Position numbers and translations under genes: made by a program
Shown here: positions 15,573 through 22,502 of the stretch, in pieces
Layout: each line of letters opens with the position of its first letter
Position numbering within the stretch: the stretch's first letter is position 1
The notes under the pieces: generated by a model
What the model was told of the DNA's origin: nothing
What the model saw: the letters and a program-made list of their open reading frames with translations, nothing else
The model's database searches: none
Assembly (NCBI GenBank): GCA_964609675.1
Contig: CAZSRX010000047.1
Location: 1 to 22,502 of the forward strand
Reading direction: 5' to 3'
Source: CAZSRX01 sp964609675 [NCBI: uncultured Bacteroidota bacterium]
GTDB taxonomy: Bacteria > CLD3 > SB21
DNA length: 22,502 nucleotides

Positions 15573-18073
15573 ACCGTTTTCGATATATCCTGCTCAGCCT
15601 GGCCGCGCTGGGTTTGCTGAACGGTTGCGCTTTTTTCAACACGTATTTTAACGCGCGCAAAGCCTATAACAACGGTATGCAGAGTCTCCGTAAAGCCCAG
15701 TCCGCCCGTGCCCAGAATATCAATCCGGCTGAAACGGCCGATACGCCGTTTTTGCTCGAACCGTCGTCGGTGCCCGAAGATGCCAAACAGTTTTTCGCGA
15801 CCGCTATTGAAAAAGCCAATAAGGTGATTGTCCTTCACCCGGAAAGCCGCTGGGTGGGTCCGGCCATTCTGCTTTTGGGAAAAGCCTATTACAATCGCGG
15901 GACGGTCAATGATTATTACGACGCCAAGAACCGGCTTGAAGTGTATTTCCTCAAGTATCCGGAAAGTCCGGATCTGCCGGAGGCGTGGCTGTGGTATGCG
16001 CGTACACTGAACAAACTGAATTTCAGGAATGCAACCCGGGAATACCTTAACCGCGTTGTGGAAGCCGACGCCGGTCCGTTTCTTCAGACGGAAGCCCTCC
16101 TGCTGCTGGGCGTGCTGGACGAATACGACAACGACTGGACTGCCGCGGAAGAACATTACCGCACGGCGCTACGTTCGGCGCGACAGGAGCATCAAAAAAA
16201 ATTCAGCCTGTACAAACTTGCCGCGCTGTCGCTCCGGCAGAACCGCTACGACGCCGCGCAGGATTATTACCGCTCCTTGCTCCGCCGGGAACTCGATGTG
16301 GCCGAGCAGTTTGACGTAACGCTACGGCTGGCGCGGACCTTGGGCCAGATGGGCCAATACGATCAGGCCGTGGATCTCCTGGATGATGTGCTGGGCACTT
16401 TGCGCTTCAAGCCCTATTATGTCGCCGCTGAATACGAAATCGCTGAAATCCTGAGAATTCAGAAACGTTACCGGGAAGCGGACAAACAGTACCGTCACGT
16501 CATTAACACGTATAAAAACGCTTCCTATAGCGGTCTGGCTTTTTTCCGCATCGGCGCCATGCTTGATTCCGTGCCACCAGACAATACCGACGGTTTCAAA
16601 CCCGATCGTGAACTAAGCGCCAAGTACTATCAACTGGTCTCTACAAAATATCCCCAATGCGTTTTCGCGAATGAGGCCAGAAGACGCCTCACCGCTATAC
16701 TCCGGGACAGCTACTTCCGAGAAAGCCTGCGCCTCGAACAGGCCTTGTATGATTCGATACAGTTTATCTATGATTGCTTCGATTCGTTAACGGCGATCCG
16801 TTCCGTTAAAACGACCGACAGTACCGATCGTAATCAAGATTCCACAATATTGCAGGATTCTCTCCTGATGACCGGTCATGACCGTTTACCCGTCTGGCTG
16901 GATTCTGTGGATGTAGACACGCTCTCCTGGTTGAAAAATCTTGAGAATCTGGACTCGCTGGAATTATCCGTAACCGAGAAAGAGGATCACACCGAAAACG
17001 ATCTGCAAAACCACAAAGCGCCCTATGGGTCTCAAGGTAACGGCGACTTGAATAAAACTACCGATACGACCCAACAGGGCCGAAAAGCTTCCGTCGATAC
17101 GACGGATTTAGCCGCCAGGGAAATCATGGATGTACGTATCGAAAACAGCGAACTGGCGCAAAAAATCAAAATGCTTACCACGGAAAAGCAATTTCTCGAG
17201 ACGGTATGGGTGCGGGATTCCTTACTGTCCCTTCAAAGCCGGGTTCGCTCGCGGTTGGCACAGACGTATCTTGAAATGGCGCAACATTTTTTCTACGATC
17301 TGAAAATGAATGATTCGGCTCTGAATTATTTTCAGCTCGTAGCAGACCGCTACCCGGACAGCGACTACGAAGAAACCGCACTGTACAACATGGCGGCTGT
17401 ATATGAAACCATGAGCGCCCCGGCGTTTTTACCGGCTATCCGGCGGGCGTACGAAAAATATCCGCAGGGCCGGCTGGCGGCTATTTATGAACGCTTGTTC
17501 GGCGGCAGAAAAACGGCCTCCGACTCGGCCGACGCTCTGCTTCAGGCGGCTGAGCGCGCCCTGTTTTTCGAAAACGATTATCCCCGCGCCATCACGACAT
17601 ACGCCGCCCTCGCGCTGAGTGACAGCCTGTCTTACAAATCCCGCGCTTTGTATATGATGGGACTCATCAGCGAGCAGAAACTGGACAATCGCGAACAGGC
17701 CTTCCGCTGGTACTGTACCCTGCAGTGGGCGGACTCGGCTTCCGAATGGGCAGCACGGGTGAAGCCAAAAATATCCAACTTTATCCGCGAACGCGGCATG
17801 CACCGCGACTCCCTGGCTTACTGGGTGGATACGCAGTTTGTCAAAGTCGATTATTCTAAAATCCTTATCAAAAAAGATACCGCTGAAATACTTCCGCATG
17901 ATTCCTCATCCATCCAAACAACCTTGCCAGACAGCGGCGCGGTTACCAGAGATACGATGGTTCAATCGGACGGTAAAGCTTCGGATTTGAAAAAAGAGAA
18001 CGGCTCCGCGGTCATTGATTCGGCCGGTAAAAAGGAAGAGGAAAAATTCAATGAAGATATGGAAAAAGAATAA
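15569..18073 (+). CDS. Large TPR-repeat lipoprotein
   Basis: The 834-residue protein has a lipoprotein signal ending LLNGC (Cys20), followed by [16 protein letters not shown] associate this mature N-terminus with TPR lipoproteins of several FCB-type lineages. Many helical TPR-like pairs follow (about 70-400, then 520-760), for example '[12 protein letters not shown]', '[21 protein letters not shown]' split over helices, and '[29 protein letters not shown]'-like units read in parts. A polar Asp/Ser/Thr-rich linker (about 414-510) separates the two superhelices. The tail (about 780-834) is acidic and lysine-rich. It probably sits on the outer membrane facing the periplasm as a scaffold for envelope assembly, by analogy with BamD/YbgF-type TPR proteins. 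Exact function unknown. Confidence 0.85.
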   Translation: MNRFRYILLSLAALGLLNGCAFFNTYFNARKAYNNGMQSLRKAQSARAQNINPAETADTPFLLEPSSVPEDAKQFFATAIEKANKVIVLHPESRWVGPAILLLGKAYYNRGTVNDYYDAKNRLEVYFLKYPESPDLPEAWLWYARTLNKLNFRNATREYLNRVVEADAGPFLQTEALLLLGVLDEYDNDWTAAEEHYRTALRSARQEHQKKFSLYKLAALSLRQNRYDAAQDYYRSLLRRELDVAEQFDVTLRLARTLGQMGQYDQAVDLLDDVLGTLRFKPYYVAAEYEIAEILRIQKRYREADKQYRHVINTYKNASYSGLAFFRIGAMLDSVPPDNTDGFKPDRELSAKYYQLVSTKYPQCVFANEARRRLTAILRDSYFRESLRLEQALYDSIQFIYDCFDSLTAIRSVKTTDSTDRNQDSTILQDSLLMTGHDRLPVWLDSVDVDTLSWLKNLENLDSLELSVTEKEDHTENDLQNHKAPYGSQGNGDLNKTTDTTQQGRKASVDTTDLAAREIMDVRIENSELAQKIKMLTTEKQFLETVWVRDSLLSLQSRVRSRLAQTYLEMAQHFFYDLKMNDSALNYFQLVADRYPDSDYEETALYNMAAVYETMSAPAFLPAIRRAYEKYPQGRLAAIYERLFGGRKTASDSADALLQAAERALFFENDYPRAITTYAALALSDSLSYKSRALYMMGLISEQKLDNREQAFRWYCTLQWADSASEWAARVKPKISNFIRERGMHRDSLAYWVDTQFVKVDYSKILIKKDTAEILPHDSSSIQTTLPDSGAVTRDTMVQSDGKASDLKKENGSAVIDSAGKKEEEKFNEDMEKE

Positions 18074-18494
18074 CTTTTTTCTTATCGCGCTTTCCGTTTT
18101 TCTTTTAACTTGTTGCGTACCGCAGCCGGTATACAAAACAACCGTAAAATCGAACGCATCGGATAAACAGGATACCCGAAAGCAAACCCTTACCGGAAAA
18201 GAAACCGCCGTCACCGGCATCGCTTCTTTTTACGGCGACGGTTTCCATGGAAAAAAAACCGCCAGCGGAGAAGTGTATGACCAGAACCGGCTGACCGCGG
18301 CTCACCGCACCCTGCCATTCGGCACCCGCGTCCGGGTAACGAATCTGACCAATAACCAGGATGTCATTGTGGTTATTAATGACCGCGGACCATTCGCTAA
18401 AGGAAGAATCATTGATCTTTCCTATGCCGCGGCCAAAAAAATCGGCATGATTCAGGCCGGCACGGCCAAGGTGAAGCTTGAAATTATCGAATAA
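18051..18494 (+). CDS. rlpA: RlpA-like septal/peptidoglycan lipoprotein
   Basis: The start at 18051 (147 aa) is chosen over an in-frame ATG at 18015. It has AAGGAAGAGG just upstream and begins a clean signal, MKIWKKNN followed by a hydrophobic stretch and LLTCC. The lipobox is atypical, with Thr or Cys at -1. Residues about 55-147 form a double-psi beta-barrel of the RlpA type: [38 protein letters not shown], then [20 protein letters not shown]. This family binds denuded peptidoglycan, and in some species cleaves it at the septum. There is no SPOR domain. The gene overlaps the end of the TPR lipoprotein by 23 nt and closes this run of genes. Confidence 0.92.
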   Translation: MKIWKKNNFFLIALSVFLLTCCVPQPVYKTTVKSNASDKQDTRKQTLTGKETAVTGIASFYGDGFHGKKTASGEVYDQNRLTAAHRTLPFGTRVRVTNLTNNQDVIVVINDRGPFAKGRIIDLSYAAAKKIGMIQAGTAKVKLEIIE

Positions 18495-18808
18495 TGTCTT
18501 TTAAAACCAGCATCCCATACCGGTTAAGCTATGCGGGTGTATGGAAATCCGCATGTTGACCTTTTATATATTTTTGTGTGTAAAAATATTTTCCAATTTC
18601 ACATATCTCTAACTTTGCTTGTTCCTGGTGTGTATAAACTGTTGAATGATATGTTTTTGCTTGATTATAAAATATTATTTTTATAGGTTATTTTCATAGA
18701 AAACAAACAGATAATAAATAGTATTCCGGTAATATGATTTATTCACAAACCGTTGATAATTTTGTTTATAACTATCTGTAATCCCTTAATGAAAAAACAG
18801 GAAAGCGC
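18495..18808. other. 314-bp AT-rich intergenic region before the surA-like gene
   Basis: No gene is seen here. Two mutually exclusive stems lie just after rlpA: CCATAC (18515-18520) with GTATGG (18539-18544), and ATGCGG (18531-18536) with CCGCAT (18549-18554). The second is followed at 7-21 nt by a T-rich stretch, so it may be a weak terminator. A perfect 8-bp AT stem, ATATTTTT/AAAAATAT with loop GTGTGT, spans 18568-18589. The rest is AT-rich leader with promoter candidates. Confidence 0.5.
18753..18782 (+). promoter_or_regulatory. Sigma70-like promoter of the surA-like run
   Basis: TTGATA (18753-18758) and TGTAAT (18777-18782) are 18 nt apart; each matches consensus at 5 of 6 positions. The expected start near 18789 would leave a leader of about 20 nt holding the AGGAA Shine-Dalgarno sequence. 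A weaker second candidate, TTGAAT-N18-TATAAA, lies at 18642-18671. Confidence 0.5.
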
Positions 18809-20098
18809 ATGAATCGTTTAGTTTGGTTTATTTTAATGCATGTTTTATTCATCAATTATTTGAAAGCGCAGGAACAGATTATTGATAAAATCGCCGCCGT
18901 GGTGGATGATGAAGTGATACTGCTGTCCGAAGTGCAGAATTACGCGTATTTTGAGGCCATGAATCAGAAAATGGATCCGATAAAAGACCCGGATGCTTAC
19001 AAAGCGATTGAAAAAAACGTTCTGGACGCGCTCATTAACCAGAAGATAATGCTGGCTCAGGCCATGATGGACAGTATTGTCATCGAGAACAGCCAGGTGG
19101 AACAGGCATTGGAACAACAGTTGAAAGAACGCATCCAGCAGGCCGGCGGCGAACAGGCGCTGGAGAAATATCTTGGAAAAAGCCTGAAAGATATACGGAA
19201 AATGTACCGCGAAAATGTCCGCAAACAACTGCTGGCCCAGAAAATCCAGCAAACACGTTTTCAGAATATCAAAGTTTCCCGTTCAGAAATCGAGCACTAT
19301 TACCGGCAACGCAAGGACAGTCTTCCGGAGGTCGGCGCATCCATCAATTTCAGTCATATCCTTCTGGAAATCAAACCGGGCGCCGAGGCGTTTGAGGAAG
19401 CCGGCAAGACCGCCGCGCTGATTCTGGATTCGCTTAAAAACGGCGCCGATTTCGCCGCGATGGCTAAACGCTATTCCACCGATCCGGGTTCCGGAAAAAA
19501 AGGCGGCGACCTCGGATGGTTTAACCGCAGCGATTTTGTCAAGGAATTTGCCGACGCGGCTTCACGGCTCGAACCCGGGGAAATGTCCGGCCTGGTAAAA
19601 ACCCAGTTCGGCTGGCACATTATCCAGATGATTGAAAAAGCCGGCGAGAAAATCCATGTCCGCCACATTTTAATCGGCGTGGCCACCACGGAGCAGGATA
19701 AAAAAAACACCCGGGAAAAACTCGCCGCCATCAGACAGGACATCCTGGATAACAAAATATCCTTTGAAAACGCCGTCATGCAGTATTCCGACGACGACAC
19801 CAAGAAAGGCAATCTCGGTAATCTCGGATGGATTGAGATTCAATCCCTGAACGAGCGGGGCAAGCCGTTTCTCAAGGCGGCGGAAACGCTAAAGAAGGAC
19901 GAAATCTCCGAGCCGTTTGAGGGCGACTTCGGTTACCATATCATCCGGCTGAACGACCGCCGCGACCGGCGTACGCTCGACCTGAAGGAAGACTGGCAAA
20001 CCATCGAACAGATGGCTCTTCAGGAAAAGCAGTATCAGGAAATGAACAAGTGGCTCAAACAAATCCGAAACCGGTTCTATATTGATATACGGATGTAA
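18809..20098 (+). CDS. surA: SurA-like periplasmic peptidyl-prolyl isomerase/chaperone
   Basis: The 429-residue protein has a signal peptide (1-20, cleavage likely after YLKA). A SurA-type N-terminal chaperone region (about 21-165) begins QEQIIDKIAAVVDDEVILLSEV. Two parvulin domains follow: the first about 178-277 (FSHILL, FAAMAKRYSTDPGSGKKGGDLGWF, GWHIIQM), the second about 281-383 (VRHILI, NAVMQYSDDDTKKGNLGNLGW, GYHIIRL). The layout of N-domain, two PPIase domains and short C-terminal helix is that of SurA, which escorts outer-membrane proteins to the BAM complex. An AGGAA Shine-Dalgarno sequence lies 6-7 nt before the ATG. It leads a run of four genes. Confidence 0.93.
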   Translation: MNRLVWFILMHVLFINYLKAQEQIIDKIAAVVDDEVILLSEVQNYAYFEAMNQKMDPIKDPDAYKAIEKNVLDALINQKIMLAQAMMDSIVIENSQVEQALEQQLKERIQQAGGEQALEKYLGKSLKDIRKMYRENVRKQLLAQKIQQTRFQNIKVSRSEIEHYYRQRKDSLPEVGASINFSHILLEIKPGAEAFEEAGKTAALILDSLKNGADFAAMAKRYSTDPGSGKKGGDLGWFNRSDFVKEFADAASRLEPGEMSGLVKTQFGWHIIQMIEKAGEKIHVRHILIGVATTEQDKKNTREKLAAIRQDILDNKISFENAVMQYSDDDTKKGNLGNLGWIEIQSLNERGKPFLKAAETLKKDEISEPFEGDFGYHIIRLNDRRDRRTLDLKEDWQTIEQMALQEKQYQEMNKWLKQIRNRFYIDIRM

Positions 20099-20100
20099 CC

Positions 20101-20658
20101 GTGTGGAAAACAATCAAAGAGCGGATGATTACGCGAATCCTGGTGCTGTTTTCGCGGTGGTTTTTTCCGGCCGTTCAGTTGTTAAACATCAAACAGGTGG
20201 TCAGCCATCCGAAACGGATATTAATTCATCTTCCGGAAAATTTAGAAGCCACCCGGTTTCATAAAATCCAAAACCGCCTGAAACAGCTTTTCCCGTCTTC
20301 TGCCCTTCATTATCTTATTAACGATTTTTTCCCGGCGGAGTGGTTGCAATCGCCTACGGCGGGACGGCCGGTTGGGGCTGTGCATGTCATTCGGACGGCC
20401 GATATCCGATGGGTACGCCTGCTTAAAGAAGAACGTTTGGACGAGTTACGCAGCGGGCAGTTTGACCTCGCGGTGGACTTCGACCTCCGTTTCAATCTCA
20501 CGGTAGCGCACGCTTTCTACGCCTGCGGCGCGATGATTACGGTAGCGCTCTATCATCCCCGCATCCAGGATGTCTTTCACAATGTACTGATCAAAGTCTC
20601 CGATCCGCTTCAATACGACACTGCGGTATTCCGGCTATTCGAACAATTAAAAACCTAA
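20101..20658 (+). CDS. Small protein resembling the N-terminal half of a GT9 glycosyltransferase
   Basis: The 185-residue frame opens with GTG at 20101, two nucleotides after the surA stop; an ATG at 20125 (M9) is an alternative. No signal peptide is clear, although residues about 9-27 are hydrophobic. The order of elements recalls the Rossmann-like N-domain of ADP-heptose/GT9 transferases: strand 'RILIHLPENL', helix 'RFHKIQNRLKQLFPSSALHYL', then 'LRSGQFDLAVDFDLRFNLTVAHAFYACGA'. It lacks the nucleotide-binding second half and the usual first-strand glycines. I also considered Bacteroidota small proteins of unknown function with a similar 'FDLxIxLD' core. Function unknown; the position in a coupled run with surA suggests an envelope-related role. 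Confidence 0.6.
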   Translation: MWKTIKERMITRILVLFSRWFFPAVQLLNIKQVVSHPKRILIHLPENLEATRFHKIQNRLKQLFPSSALHYLINDFFPAEWLQSPTAGRPVGAVHVIRTADIRWVRLLKEERLDELRSGQFDLAVDFDLRFNLTVAHAFYACGAMITVALYHPRIQDVFHNVLIKVSDPLQYDTAVFRLFEQLKT

Positions 20659-20680
20659 ACGACTTTCCCGCCAACACGTT

Positions 20681-22030
20681 ATGTGGACTTCCGTTCGGCA
20701 TACCCGATTATTCCGGATTACGCTGTTAACAGCAGGGATCATCTTTGTTTATTGCCTTTTCGGAGAAGCGCTCGAAACCGGCCGGCTGTTTATTCGAGAG
20801 GCGCAATGGTCTCCTTATATGAACGCCCGTTACGGCTTCGCTACGGAAATCCCCGCCAACTGGGAAATGGCCCGCGGCAACGGCGGAATGGAAATTCGGA
20901 ATCCACATACCGGGAAAATCTACTCGCTCATGTTCCGAGGCGATGAAAATGCACTGTTCGCAAATCCTACCGAAGACTACCTGATCCAGCGTATTCCTGA
21001 GACACGCCCGTATCTGTATGATACCCTCCCCGCTGTCCGCATGATTACTTCCGAATCGGGAGCTGAAGGCTGGCGGCTGGAATACAAAATCCGTAAAGAC
21101 GCCGGAGACCGCAAACGGCCGGAAAAATGGCTTTCCGCATACAGAGATTCCCAGATCGTCATCACGTGTTTCCCCTCGGCTTTTATGGGCGATCAGCATG
21201 TGAACGTGCTGGAGTTTGGCTGTATCGGTGCGCCGGATTCGGTTTACAACCGCATGGTGAGCGCCTTTCGTTACCTGTTTCCGCATTATTCGCAAAAAAA
21301 CCTTCTCGAACTCGGGATGATCGATTCCTCCGAAATCCCGTTCCAGTCCACGCCTTACGTGGGCGAGACACAGGGCTTCCGCATTGACATCGACGGCGAC
21401 GGGCGCCCTGATTGGCTGATCATCGGTATGTGCCGGACCGTCACGCCCGACGACAGCAAATGTTTCTTCAAGCTTTACCGGCAGACCGACAGCGCCCGTG
21501 TTAAAGTCCTGCATCAGTATTATCTGGAGAACTCGTTCCTCCGGTCCGATATCCAGGTATGTAACATTGATAATGTGCCCGGTTATGAGGTGCTGTTTCG
21601 CTTCACCGATTACGGCAGTCCGTGGGGTAATAACAACTCGGTGATGGTGTATTATCATGACGGGCAGTACCGCTTCTTCGAATTCGGCCCGTTTGCCGAA
21701 GCGCGTGATGTGGACGGCGACGGCGTGGATGAGGTCGTCGCTTCCAAAAAAACGCAGTTCAGTCTCGGCGCCATCGCTACCTGGTATGACATCTACAGCT
21801 TTCGCAACGGGCAGTTTACGGAGAGCAATTACCTGTATAAAAACTACTACCGCGACGCCATCCTGCCCGTATACCGCGAACAGTTGATACAGGCCCGAAA
21901 CGAACTCATGGAAACCAATGTACCCCGCATCCGCCTGTCGCTCTATTATCTCGTCCGCCGTCTCCAACGCTACATCACCTGGTCCGAGCGCATTGCCCGC
22001 GGCGAACCGATGATTCCTCCGGAGCCGTGA
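20681..22030 (+). CDS. Membrane-anchored or exported protein with DxDxDG loops
   Basis: The 449-residue protein starts with an N-terminal hydrophobic segment (about 10-30), an anchor or uncleaved signal. Residues about 45-205 form a beta-rich domain (RYGFATEIPANWEM, a pattern seen in PsbP-like/DUF1795-type exported domains). The C-terminal part has two calcium-type loops, DIDGDGRPDW (236-245) and DVDGDGVDEVV (about 344-354). These are spaced as in FG-GAP/VCBS-like beta-propeller repeats. The last 70 residues are helical and charged. I do not recognise the whole protein. It follows the GT9-like gene by 22 nt. No good Shine-Dalgarno sequence is seen at 20681. A 456-residue antisense frame here is a shadow. 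Confidence 0.75.
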   Translation: MWTSVRHTRLFRITLLTAGIIFVYCLFGEALETGRLFIREAQWSPYMNARYGFATEIPANWEMARGNGGMEIRNPHTGKIYSLMFRGDENALFANPTEDYLIQRIPETRPYLYDTLPAVRMITSESGAEGWRLEYKIRKDAGDRKRPEKWLSAYRDSQIVITCFPSAFMGDQHVNVLEFGCIGAPDSVYNRMVSAFRYLFPHYSQKNLLELGMIDSSEIPFQSTPYVGETQGFRIDIDGDGRPDWLIIGMCRTVTPDDSKCFFKLYRQTDSARVKVLHQYYLENSFLRSDIQVCNIDNVPGYEVLFRFTDYGSPWGNNNSVMVYYHDGQYRFFEFGPFAEARDVDGDGVDEVVASKKTQFSLGAIATWYDIYSFRNGQFTESNYLYKNYYRDAILPVYREQLIQARNELMETNVPRIRLSLYYLVRRLQRYITWSERIARGEPMIPPEP

Positions 22031-22096
22031 GACACAGACGGACAGCTTCAGCATACGACGGGATACATTATAAAATATTAAAAAAAATAATCTCAT

Positions 22097-22117
22097 GTTC
22101 CGAAAATAAATCGGAAC
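22097..22117. repeat. Perfect 7-bp inverted repeat before the last lipoprotein gene
   Basis: GTTCCGA (22097-22103) and TCGGAAC (22111-22117) flank an AAATAAA loop. On the plus strand it is not followed by a T-run, so it is not a typical terminator for the upstream gene. Read on the minus strand it is followed by a T-rich stretch. An operator for the gene at 22142 is possible. Confidence 0.35.
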
Positions 22118-22141
22118 GGAATTGTCAACGGTGATAAACCA

Positions 22142-22474
22142 ATGAAGAAGCGACTAAAAAGGATTGCTTTATTTATACCGCTATGGGTATGCTTATTTTC
22201 CTGTACGGGAGCCGATTGCGTGAGGGTTATTGAGTCAGACAATCAGAATCAGCTGCTGCTGATAAAAGAAAAAATTATGGTCGAACTGGCCTGGCAGACC
22301 GAATACCATCTCGCGTTAAAAAATCACGCCACCAGCGAAATACGGAAAATCACCGGACGGTACGGTACGCTTCCCAAAGTTTGCCGGTATCTATCCAGGA
22401 TCCGCGTTGAACGGATGGACGCCGGTGAAGGCTCGTTATTCAACACGCCTGTTTTCCGCTTTGCAACACCCTAA
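22142..22474 (+). CDS. Small putative lipoprotein
   Basis: The 110-residue protein has a basic start (MKKRLKR), a hydrophobic stretch and a lipobox-like LFSC at Cys21, so it is probably a lipid-anchored envelope protein. The mature part is short, mixed alpha/beta and contains two further cysteines (C26 and C81). I do not recognise a family. It follows the DxDxDG protein by 111 bp, a gap holding an inverted repeat and AT-rich sequence, so it may have its own promoter. The frame ends before the window edge. Confidence 0.6.
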   Translation: MKKRLKRIALFIPLWVCLFSCTGADCVRVIESDNQNQLLLIKEKIMVELAWQTEYHLALKNHATSEIRKITGRYGTLPKVCRYLSRIRVERMDAGEGSLFNTPVFRFATP

Positions 22475-22502
22475 AAATGTTTATTTATGATGGAAAGTAG
22501 TT

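Noticed and set aside
20726-22096. 456-residue minus-strand frame
   Set aside because: Slightly longer than the plus-strand gene, but the plus frame has an N-terminal hydrophobic segment, two DxDxDG loops and operon spacing; the minus frame has no recognisable domain.
1-22502. CRISPR arrays, tRNA or rRNA genes, insertion sequences
   Set aside because: No regularly spaced repeats, no tRNA-like cloverleaf with a T-loop, no rRNA stretches and no transposase or integrase motifs were found by reading.

Overview
The window joins two kinds of DNA. Positions 1 to about 9,480 are AT-rich, with roughly one third G+C in the lines I counted by eye. Positions from about 9,540 to 22,502 are clearly G+C-richer and carry housekeeping and envelope genes. 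The right part looks like the chromosome of a diderm (Gram-negative) bacterium. It encodes a SurA-type periplasmic chaperone, an RlpA-like lipoprotein, a TPR lipoprotein, FabI and a bifunctional Rel. The phylum cannot be fixed from this alone; a member of the FCB group or a related candidate phylum is my best guess. No tRNA, rRNA, CRISPR array, transposase or integrase was seen.

Left block (95-9349, all minus strand). Seven genes form one tight operon with gaps of 1-4 nt or overlaps. In transcription order they are: (1) a Ycf46-type AAA+ ATPase; (2) a 1063-residue SF1 helicase of the UPF1/DNA2-like COG1112 type; (3) a 504-residue protein with a winged-helix-like N-terminus and a PLD-like C-terminus; (4) a 593-residue protein with a degenerate PLD-like N-terminus and long coiled coils; (5) a DUF2997 miniprotein; (6) a DUF1257/Ycf35-family protein; (7) a short NrdG-like radical-SAM protein. 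None of the seven starts has a good Shine-Dalgarno sequence, which is typical of Bacteroidota. The block sits immediately after an intact GGDEF gene. I read it as a horizontally acquired genetic-conflict (probably anti-phage) system, and it is the main candidate for something undescribed. Helicase plus PLD-like subunits recall Mokosh. The Ycf46, DUF1257, DUF2997 and radical-SAM set looks like a second, separately conserved cassette. A promoter overlapped by three alternating TGAAAT half-sites lies just upstream of the first gene.

Middle block (9515-12191, minus strand). fabI comes first. After a gap holding alternating TGGTATA inverted repeats come a von Willebrand factor A protein and a REC-GGDEF diguanylate cyclase.

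Right block (12459-22474, plus strand). One run of close or overlapping genes goes rel, a PhnP-like metallo-beta-lactamase-fold hydrolase, a large TPR lipoprotein and an RlpA-like lipoprotein. After a 314-bp AT-rich gap with a good sigma70-like promoter, a second run encodes a SurA-like PPIase, a small protein resembling half of a GT9 glycosyltransferase, a membrane-anchored or exported protein with DxDxDG calcium-type loops, and a small lipoprotein. The block links stringent response and cell-envelope biogenesis.
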